Shown here one piece after another: positions 54,134-60,640 of a DNA stretch of 64,000 nt (positions are counted from its first letter, which is position 1; each line of letters begins with the position of its first letter). The DNA is from Alphaproteobacteria bacterium. Lineage in GTDB: Bacteria; Pseudomonadota; Alphaproteobacteria; ATCC43930; CGMCC-115725. The notes under the pieces were generated by a model. The model did not search any database and had not been told where the DNA came from. It saw nothing but the letters and a program-made list of their open reading frames with translations. The translations under genes were made by a program, and so were the position numbers. Location of the stretch: NCBI GenBank assembly GCA_021325525.1, contig JAJPHB010000024.1:1-64000 (forward strand), given 5' to 3'.

Positions 54134-54787
54134 ATGGCCGAAATGACCATCTATCTCGGCAACAAGAACTACTCCTCCTGGTCTCTGCGGCCCTGGCTTG
54201 CGCTGAAGCGGACCGGCGCCGCATTCGACGAGGTCGTCATTCCGCTCGACGAGCCGGCGACGCGGGCGAATATTCTGCGCCATTCGCCGACCGGAAAAGT
54301 GCCGGCTCTGAAGCATGGCGACGTCACCATCTGGGACAGCCTCGCCATCTGCGAGTACCTCGCCGAGACCTTCCCCGCGGCGCAGCTCTGGCCGGCGGAC
54401 AAGACGGCGCGGGCGGTGGCGCGCGCCGCCAGCGCCGAGATGCATTCGGGCTTCGCGGCGCTGCGCAGCCACCTGCCGATGAATGTCCGCTCCTCCTTCC
54501 CCAATCGCGGCATCACGCCCGAGGTGCAGGCGGACATCAATCGCATCACGGCGCTCTGGCGGGAATGCCGCAAGCGCTTCGGCGGCGGCGGCGAATTCCT
54601 GTTCGGCGCCTTCACCATCGCCGACGCCATGTTCGCTCCCGTCGTCAGCCGCTTCCGCACCTATCGCGTGGAGGTCGATGAGGCGACGCAAGCCTATCTC
54701 GACGCCGTCTGGGGGCTGCCCGCCTTCCAGGAATGGGCGACCGCCGCCCGCAACGAGCCGATGATCATCGAAAGCGCGGAGTTTTGA
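54134..54787 (+). CDS. Glutathione S-transferase family protein
   Basis: 217 residues. Thioredoxin-like N-terminal domain with LGNKNYSSWSLRPWLALKRT (catalytic Ser cluster), SPTGKVPALKHGD (cis-Pro) and DSLAICEYLAE (Glu/Ser for glutathione). All-helical C-terminal domain with FLFGAFTIADAMFAPVV. Start ATG 54134 after GAGAGGATT. The substrate is unknown. Its stop codon overlaps the first repeat of a heptad element. Confidence 0.92.
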   Translation: MAEMTIYLGNKNYSSWSLRPWLALKRTGAAFDEVVIPLDEPATRANILRHSPTGKVPALKHGDVTIWDSLAICEYLAETFPAAQLWPADKTARAVARAASAEMHSGFAALRSHLPMNVRSSFPNRGITPEVQADINRITALWRECRKRFGGGGEFLFGAFTIADAMFAPVVSRFRTYRVEVDEATQAYLDAVWGLPAFQEWATAARNEPMIIESAEF

Positions 54788-54853
54788 GCTTTCAGCTTTC
54801 AGCTCTCAGCGTTCAGTGAATGTGCGAAGCAAAGCTGATAGCTCGGAGCTGCC
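54787..54853. repeat. Solo heptad inverted-repeat element
   Basis: Left arm: AGCTTTC AGCTTTC AGCTCTC AGCGTTC; right arm: AGCTGAT AGCTCGG AGCTGCC; interior about 15 bases. Inverted and 7-base periodic like the element in the yej operon, but without ORF. It begins in the GST stop codon and ends 1 base before the ATG of the S9 peptidase. Its last repeat supplies the GGAG that serves as the peptidase's ribosome site. Confidence 0.7.
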
Positions 54854-54854
54854 C

Positions 54855-56678
54855 ATGCCGCCGCCCATCGACGCTCTCCTTGCCGTCCCCGCCATGGGGC
54901 GCGCGCTGCTCGCTCCCGACGGCAGGCATGTCGCCTGGAGCTGGTCGCGCCTCGCGCCCGCCGCCGACATCTATGTCGCCTCGACCAGCGGCGGCGGCGC
55001 GCCGCGCCGGCTGACGGCGACGCCGGACGACACCTATCTCGTCTCCTGGACGCCCGATTCGGCTGCTCTCGTCGTCGCCGAGGATCGCGGCGGCGACGAG
55101 CGGCTCCAGCTCTTCCGCCTCGCCCTCGACGGCAAGATGACGGCGCTTACCGAGCCTTCGCCGCCCTTCTTCCTGCGCGGCGGCGAAATCGACCCCGCGG
55201 GCCGCCATCTCGTCTTCGCCGCCAATCTCGACCCGGCGACGGGCGAGACGATCGAGGCGAGCTACGTCATTCGTCAGGATTTGGCGACGGGATCTCGCCT
55301 CGCTCTGGCGCGCCCCGCGAAGCCGCACAATTTCCGCCCGCTGCTCGACAAGACGGGGCGCCGCATCCTCTATACGCGGCGCGACCTCGACCCGGCGGGA
55401 ACGCAGATCTGGCTCGTCGATATCGACGGACGCCACGATTGCGAGATCCTGAATGCCGGCGCCGCCGTCAAGGCGAGCGCGTCGTGGTTTCCCGACGGCC
55501 GGCGGGCGCTCGTCCTGGCCGAGACGGCGACGCACAAGCGCCTCGGCGTGCTCGATGTCGAAAGCGGCGCCGTCGCCTGGCTCATCGACGATCCGTCGCG
55601 CGCGATCGAGAGCGCGCATGTGCCGGAGCATGGTGCGCGGATCGTCGTCACCGAGGTGCGCGAGGCGCGCAGCCGGGCGAGCCTGCTCGATCCGGAAACG
55701 GGAGCCGAGGAGGAGGTGGTTCCGGCGGACGGGACGCTTCTGCCGCTGGGCGCGCTCCCCGACGGCGCCTGGATCGGCCGTGCCTACGGCGCGCGCCAGC
55801 CGGACGATCTCGTCCGCTTCGAGCGCGGGGGCGGGGCAGGGAGGGGGCTGCTGCCGCTCGCACGGCCCTTGGCGCACGGCGCCGTCGCCGCCGCCGACCT
55901 CGTCGCGCCCGAGGACTTCCGCTGGCGCTCGGCGGACGGGCTCGAGATCCAGGGCTGGCTCTACCGGCCGCGCGCCGCCGCCAGGGGCCTCGTCGTGCAG
56001 ATCCATGGCGGGCCGACGGCGCATAGCGAAGACGCGTTTTCGGCCTGGATACAGGCCTGTCTCGCCGCCGGCTTCGCCGTGCTCGATCCCAATTACCGCG
56101 GCAGCACCGGCTTCGGCCTCGCCTTCCGCGAGGCGATCCGCAAGGAGGGCTGGGGCGGCATCGAGCAGGACGACATCCGCAGCGGCGCCGAGGCGGTCGT
56201 CGCGCGCGGCATCGTGCCGCCCGGCAAGGTGGCCGTGACCGGCACCTCCTATGGCGGCTATTCCTCGTGGTGCGCGGCGACTCGCTGGCCGCGCCGCCTG
56301 CTCGCCGCCGCGGCGCCGATTTGCGGGATGACCGACCTCGTCGTCGACTACCGCTCGACCCGTCCCGACCTCCGCCCCTACATCGAGGAGATGCTGGGCG
56401 GCAGCCCCGAGCAGGTGCCGGAGCGCTATCGCGAGCGCTCGCCCATCCATTTCGTCGCGCGCATCGAGGCGCGGCTCCTCATCGTGCAGGGCATGAACGA
56501 TCCTAATGTCACGCCCGAGAACCTGCATGCCGTCGAGGCGGCGCTGCAGGCGGCGGGCGTTCCTTACGAGACGCTGCTCTTCGCCGATGAGGGGCACGGC
56601 ATCCGCAAGCCGAAGAACCTTGCCCTTCTCTACGAGCGGCTGATCGGCTTCTTCGGCGCCGCCTTCGCCGCGTCGTGA
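54855..56678 (+). CDS. S9-family serine peptidase (prolyl-oligopeptidase type)
   Basis: 607 residues without signal. N-terminal beta-propeller with WD40/TolB-like repeats (DGRHVAWSWSR, DTYLVSWTPDSAALVVAE), C-terminal alpha/beta hydrolase: HGGPTAHSEDAFSAW, nucleophile GTSYGGYSSW, Asp in QGMNDPNVTPEN and His in ADEGHGIRKP. The catalytic triad is complete. It probably degrades short peptides in the cytosol. ATG 54855 is chosen because upstream in-frame codons lie inside the heptad element. Confidence 0.92.
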   Translation: MPPPIDALLAVPAMGRALLAPDGRHVAWSWSRLAPAADIYVASTSGGGAPRRLTATPDDTYLVSWTPDSAALVVAEDRGGDERLQLFRLALDGKMTALTEPSPPFFLRGGEIDPAGRHLVFAANLDPATGETIEASYVIRQDLATGSRLALARPAKPHNFRPLLDKTGRRILYTRRDLDPAGTQIWLVDIDGRHDCEILNAGAAVKASASWFPDGRRALVLAETATHKRLGVLDVESGAVAWLIDDPSRAIESAHVPEHGARIVVTEVREARSRASLLDPETGAEEEVVPADGTLLPLGALPDGAWIGRAYGARQPDDLVRFERGGGAGRGLLPLARPLAHGAVAAADLVAPEDFRWRSADGLEIQGWLYRPRAAARGLVVQIHGGPTAHSEDAFSAWIQACLAAGFAVLDPNYRGSTGFGLAFREAIRKEGWGGIEQDDIRSGAEAVVARGIVPPGKVAVTGTSYGGYSSWCAATRWPRRLLAAAAPICGMTDLVVDYRSTRPDLRPYIEEMLGGSPEQVPERYRERSPIHFVARIEARLLIVQGMNDPNVTPENLHAVEAALQAAGVPYETLLFADEGHGIRKPKNLALLYERLIGFFGAAFAAS

Positions 56679-56754
56679 CGAGGCTCGCGCTTTCATGATA
56701 TGAGGCGCGCGGCCGCCCGCTCGGCGCGGCCTTCCCACCCCGAGAGGACGACCC

Positions 56755-57567
56755 ATGCTAAGGAGCCGCGCCCGCTTTCTTGCCCTGGCCTTGCTGCTGC
56801 TCGCTACAGCCGCTTCGGCGCAGACCGCTCCGCCGGCGAGCCCGTCGCGGCTCGACCAGATCATGGAGCGCGGCGTGCTGCGCGTCGGCAGCACCGGCGA
56901 CTACAAGCCTTTCACCTTCGAGGACCCCGAGACCAAGGCCTTCCAGGGCATCGACATCGCGATGGCGCAGTCGCTGGCGAAGGCGCTCGGCGTCAAGCTC
57001 GAGATCGTCAAGACCTCCTGGCCGAACCTCATGTCGGACTTCCTCGCCGACAAGTTCGACGTGGCGATGGGCGGCGTCTCGGTGACGCTCGAGCGCCAGA
57101 AGAAGGGGCTCTTCAGCATTCCCTATCTCGTCGACGGCAAAGCGGCGATCGCGCGCTGCGCCGATGCCGGGAAATACGCCTCGCTCGACGCCATCGACCA
57201 GCCCGGCGTCCGCGTCATCGTCAACCCCGGCGGCACCAACGAGCGCTTCGACCGCGATCACCTGAAGCGGGCGCAGATCGAGGTCTACAAGGACAATGTG
57301 ACGATCTTCGACCAGATCGCCGCCGGCAAGGCGGATCTCATGATCACCGATGCCAGCGAGACGCGGCTGCAGCAGAAGCTGCATGAGGGCCAGCTCTGCG
57401 CCATTCATCCCGACCGGCCCTTCAACTTCGCCGAGAAGGCCTATCTCCTGCCGCGCGACGAGCTCTTTAAGGACTTCGTCGATCAGTGGCTGCACCAGGC
57501 GTTGATGACGAAGGAATACGACGCCGCCGCCGAGGCGGCACTCGACCGCTTCGCCCACCGGCAATGA
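56755..57567 (+). CDS. Periplasmic cyclohexadienyl dehydratase-like protein (PheC type)
   Basis: 270 residues with signal (FLALALLLLATAASA). SBP type 3 fold. VLRVGSTGDYKPFTF at the N-terminus and VNPGGTNERF mid-protein are the marks of PheC, the periplasmic arogenate/prephenate dehydratase, rather than ordinary amino-acid-binding proteins. No ABC permease is adjacent, which also favours an enzyme. Cytosolic pheA at 42600 would be the normal route. Confidence 0.75.
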   Translation: MLRSRARFLALALLLLATAASAQTAPPASPSRLDQIMERGVLRVGSTGDYKPFTFEDPETKAFQGIDIAMAQSLAKALGVKLEIVKTSWPNLMSDFLADKFDVAMGGVSVTLERQKKGLFSIPYLVDGKAAIARCADAGKYASLDAIDQPGVRVIVNPGGTNERFDRDHLKRAQIEVYKDNVTIFDQIAAGKADLMITDASETRLQQKLHEGQLCAIHPDRPFNFAEKAYLLPRDELFKDFVDQWLHQALMTKEYDAAAEAALDRFAHRQ

Positions 57568-57606
57568 GGGGTGTGACAGGAAGGTAGTGCGGGGCCGGGC
57601 GGCCGC

Positions 57607-58602
57607 TCAGGCGACCGCCATCGCCGCCGGCGCCGGCCGCGGGAGCGGCGGCGCGGGCTGCGGCTCCAGCTTGTGGCAGGGCTCGAAGGGCTCGGCCTTC
57701 GTCCTGAAGAAGACATCGCGCAGGCTCGCGAACTGCCGCAGCGCCTCGGCGTGGCCGAGCTTCTCCAGGAGCGGGATGTGCTGCACCCCGTCGAGTGTGA
57801 AGTGGTAGCTGCTGGTGTCGGGGCTGATGCGGAAGACGTTCTGCGAACCGACCAGGGCATGCGCCGTTGCGATCGCCGACGAGGATTGCGCCTTCATGAA
57901 GACATCGGCGATGCGCGCGCCCCAGAACGAGGCGCCGAGCGAGATGCGTTTCTGCCAGGACACGTTGAGATGGGTCGAGGTGCAGCCCAGGCTCAAGATG
58001 GTGATTGCCTCGCGCGGCCATTCCAAGACGCCGATCGCCTCGATGACGGCAAGGCCGAGCGGGTTGCGCGCCCACATGCTGCCGTCGATATAGGGCACGC
58101 CCTCGGGCGAGATGTGGATCGGGAAATAGGTGGGCGCGGCGACGGTGGCGAGGGCGACCTCGACCGCCGGCACCTTGTAGTCGTGGACGAGGCTCGGATG
58201 ATGCGAGGTCTTGTAGAGATGGACGCGCTCGGCCGCGAGGTTGAGCGAGGGGATGAGGAGGCGCTTGCGGCTCTCGCCGAGATAGCGCTCGCCATAGGCT
58301 TGCGAGAGCACTTCGCGGAGCGCCGTATTGGTGTATTTGGCGCGCAGCAGGCCGCCGAATATGCCGGCGGGCCCGCGGCGCGGAAAGATGCGCGGACCCG
58401 TTTCGCGATACCAGCGCAGCAATTCGGTCGCGGTCAGGCCGAGCCCCAATCCGATCGCGATGATGCCGCCGGTCGAGGTTCCGGCGATCAGGTCGAAGTA
58501 ATCGGCGATGGGGGCGCCGATCTCGTCCTCGATCGTTGCGAGGAACGAGGCCGGAAAGACGCCCTTGATGCCGCCGCCGTCAATGGTGAGGATGCGCCGC
58601 AT
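57607..58602 (-). CDS. Patatin-like phospholipase, CapV-like
   Basis: 331-residue patatin. LTIDGGGIKGVFPASFL supplies the oxyanion DGGGxxG, AGTSTGG is the nucleophile elbow (GxSxG), and the catalytic Asp is in YIDGSMWARNP. The whole-length pattern, with SLNLAAERVHLYKTSHHP and ALATVAAPTYFP, resembles the cGAMP-activated CapV-type CBASS lipases. No CD-NTase or Cap2/Cap3 gene is in this window, so it is either an orphan effector or a housekeeping lipase. No signal peptide. Confidence 0.85.
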   Translation of the reverse strand: MRRILTIDGGGIKGVFPASFLATIEDEIGAPIADYFDLIAGTSTGGIIAIGLGLGLTATELLRWYRETGPRIFPRRGPAGIFGGLLRAKYTNTALREVLSQAYGERYLGESRKRLLIPSLNLAAERVHLYKTSHHPSLVHDYKVPAVEVALATVAAPTYFPIHISPEGVPYIDGSMWARNPLGLAVIEAIGVLEWPREAITILSLGCTSTHLNVSWQKRISLGASFWGARIADVFMKAQSSSAIATAHALVGSQNVFRISPDTSSYHFTLDGVQHIPLLEKLGHAEALRQFASLRDVFFRTKAEPFEPCHKLEPQPAPPLPRPAPAAMAVA

Positions 58603-58754
58603 CGCCCCGCATTCATGCCGACCGCGTCGCTGACCGGACCATTCCGGCGCAGTTCAGGCATTCTTGCGCAACGCTAGCGTCGCAACCCTTTAAATTGCGT
58701 CAATCGGGAGCGGCCACGGCCGAGCAAGCCTGCTCGGTGCCGCGGCTCTCTGCG

Positions 58755-58997
58755 TCAACGCTCCCAGATCGGCTTGCCGAGATCGATCTGGTTGGGGCTC
58801 GTCAGCCCGCCGGCGGCCGCGCCGCCCGCGCCGCCGATGACTGCGCCCGCAAGCGGATGCCCGGTCAGGGCGCCGCCGATCAATCCGGCGCCGGCGCCGA
58901 TCCCGGCGCCGCTCAGCGCCCGGTCCTGGGTCGATGTGCCACATGCGGCCATGAGGAGCGCCGTCGTGACGAGAAGCATCCCGGCAGTCGTCTTCAT
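58755..58997 (-). CDS. Small glycine-zipper lipoprotein
   Basis: 80 residues: signal peptide with lipobox LLMAAC (Cys becomes the lipidated residue), then a glycine-zipper region (GAGIGAGAGLIGGALTG, AGAVIGGAGGAAAGG), ending LGKPIWER. Similar small proteins are often stress-induced outer-membrane lipoproteins. AAGGAGGC lies just upstream of the ATG. Confidence 0.82.
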   Translation of the reverse strand: MKTTAGMLLVTTALLMAACGTSTQDRALSGAGIGAGAGLIGGALTGHPLAGAVIGGAGGAAAGGLTSPNQIDLGKPIWER

Positions 58998-59030
58998 GCT
59001 CGCCTCCTTGCAAAATTCGCCTGCTTAGGA

Positions 59031-59055
59031 AACAGCATCGGCGCCCGCCTGTTCC
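59031..59055 (-). promoter_or_regulatory. Possible EcfG-type general stress promoter
   Basis: On the minus strand GGAAC (59051-59055) is followed after 16 bases by TGTT (59031-59034). The EcfG consensus in alphaproteobacteria is GGAAC-N16/17-cGTT, so three of four -10 bases match. The lipoprotein ATG is 34 bases downstream. Short motif, so chance is possible. Confidence 0.45.
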
Positions 59056-59209
59056 CAGGTTGAAGGGACGGCATTCCGCCGCTGCGGCGCCGCGCGGCGC
59101 GCCATATTCCGGTCACCATCCGGCCCCAAAGATTTCACGAAATAAAGCGAGCCTTCGCCGCGTTAGGGGGGAACGGACTGATCCTTTTCCGGAGATTTGG
59201 GGACCGGCT

Positions 59210-59419
59210 ATGGAAAAGATGCTCGAACGGGCGATCGTCTTCGCCTATCGCCGTGCGAGCGCCTTGGGTGCGGATGACGTCGAGGCGTTCGAGACGGCGC
59301 TGACCGTCCTCTATGACGCCCGCCCCGACCTCGACGAGCAGGATGCGCGCACGACGCTGTCCGGCATTCTCGCCGGCTCGCCTCCGCGGAATGGCGAAGG
59401 CGCCGCGCGCTCGGCATAG
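59210..59419 (+). CDS. Small hypothetical protein
   Basis: 69 residues: MEKMLERAIVFAYRRASALG then DDVEAFETALTVLYDARPDL, mostly helical and acidic. No family recognised. GGAGATTTGGGG lies upstream of the ATG. The frame could extend upstream to 59060, but that part has no coding character. Confidence 0.5.
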   Translation: MEKMLERAIVFAYRRASALGADDVEAFETALTVLYDARPDLDEQDARTTLSGILAGSPPRNGEGAARSA

Positions 59420-59505
59420 TCGCGAAAACCCTCTCGTCTCGGCTTGCCTTGCGCCGCGGTTGCAGGTCATATGGCGGGCTCGCGGCGAAGACGGGAGGGA
59501 ATGGC

Positions 59506-60039
59506 ATGGCGGAGCCGGAAGACTGGCCGGCCGAGGTGTTCTCGGTATTCCGGCGCAACGACATCCGCCAGGTCGCCTATGTGCCCGATGCCGGCTTGAC
59601 GCGCCTCATCGCGCTCTGCCGGAGCGAGCCGGCGATGCGCGCCGTCGTGCTGACCACAGAGGAAGAGGGCGTGGCGATGGTGGCCGGCGCCTGGCTCGGC
59701 GGCGAGCGCGGCGCGCTCCTCATGCAGAGCAGCGGCATCGGCAACTGCATCAACATGATGTCGCTGGTGACGCAGTGCCGCTTCCCGCTGCTCGCCGTCG
59801 TGACCATGCGCGGGCAATGGGGCGAGTTCAACCCGTGGCAGGTGCCGATGGGCCAGAACGGTGCCGCGGCGCTGCGCCTGGCCGGCGCCCATGTCTACGA
59901 AGTAGCGGAGGCGGAACGCCTCGGCGAGACGGTGGAGGCGGCGGCGCGGCTGGCCTTCGAGGGCAGCCTTGCCGCCGCCGTCCTCATCGCCCAGCGGATC
60001 ATCGGCACCAAGACCTTCGGGAGGGGCGGCCATGGCTGA
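59506..60039 (+). CDS. ThDP-dependent decarboxylase, alpha (pyrimidine-binding) subunit
   Basis: 177 residues forming the PYR domain of a two-chain thiamine-diphosphate enzyme of the sulfopyruvate/phosphonopyruvate decarboxylase type. Conserved pattern: VAYVPDAGLTRL, the catalytic Glu in LTTEEEGVAMVAGAWLGG, and MQSSGIGNCINMMSLV. GGGAGGG lies before the ATG. It overlaps the beta subunit by 8 bases. Confidence 0.82.
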   Translation: MAEPEDWPAEVFSVFRRNDIRQVAYVPDAGLTRLIALCRSEPAMRAVVLTTEEEGVAMVAGAWLGGERGALLMQSSGIGNCINMMSLVTQCRFPLLAVVTMRGQWGEFNPWQVPMGQNGAAALRLAGAHVYEVAEAERLGETVEAAARLAFEGSLAAAVLIAQRIIGTKTFGRGGHG

Positions 60040-60628
60040 GGCCGAGGCGCGCCTTCTAGAGCGCCGCGCAGTGGTGGCGAAGCTCCTCGCCGAGCGCGGC
60101 GATACGCTCGTCGTCGCCGGGCTGGGCTCGGCGGCCTGGGACGTGACCGCAGCCGGCGACCACCCGCTCAACTTTCCCATGTGGGGCGCGATGGGCGGGG
60201 CCGTCGCCTTCGCCCTCGGCCTCGCTCTCGCCCAGCCGCAGCGCCGGACGCTGGTCCTCAGCGGCGACGGGGACCTGCTGATGGGGCTCGGCAGCCTCGC
60301 CACCGTCGCGGTGCAGCGCCCCGCCAATCTCGCCATCGTCGCCCTCGACAACGAGCGCTATGGCGAAACCGGCATGCAGGAGACGGCGACCGCGGCCGGG
60401 ATCGACCTCGCCGGGATCGCCGCCGCCTGCGGCTTCCCGGTCGCCGCGACCGTGCGCGACGAGCGGCAGCTCGCGGCGGCGATACCGCAGATCCGCTCGG
60501 TGCCGGGGCCGGTCTTCGTCGCGATCAAGATTCGGGCGGAGACGCTGCCGCTCGTGCTGCCGCCGAAGGACGGGACGCTGCTGAAGCTCCGCTTCCGCCA
60601 AGCCCTACTCGGGCCGCAGGCGGGTTAG
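60032..60628 (+). CDS. ThDP-dependent decarboxylase, beta (diphosphate-binding) subunit
   Basis: 198 residues, PP domain. The ThDP-Mg motif runs from LSGDGDLLMGLGSLATVAVQ to LDNERYGETG (GDG...N). MGGAVAFALGLALAQP matches the large-subunit signature. Together with the preceding gene it forms a heteromeric decarboxylase acting on a small 2-oxo acid such as sulfopyruvate or phosphonopyruvate. No ComC or phosphonate genes accompany it, so the substrate is undecided. Confidence 0.82.
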   Translation: MAEAEARLLERRAVVAKLLAERGDTLVVAGLGSAAWDVTAAGDHPLNFPMWGAMGGAVAFALGLALAQPQRRTLVLSGDGDLLMGLGSLATVAVQRPANLAIVALDNERYGETGMQETATAAGIDLAGIAAACGFPVAATVRDERQLAAAIPQIRSVPGPVFVAIKIRAETLPLVLPPKDGTLLKLRFRQALLGPQAG

Positions 60629-60640
60629 GGCGCCGCCGGA

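Noticed and set aside
56755-57567. PheC-like protein considered as an amino-acid ABC binding protein
   Set aside because: No permease or ATPase nearby, and the VNPGGTNERF block fits periplasmic dehydratases better; the alternative is not fully excluded.
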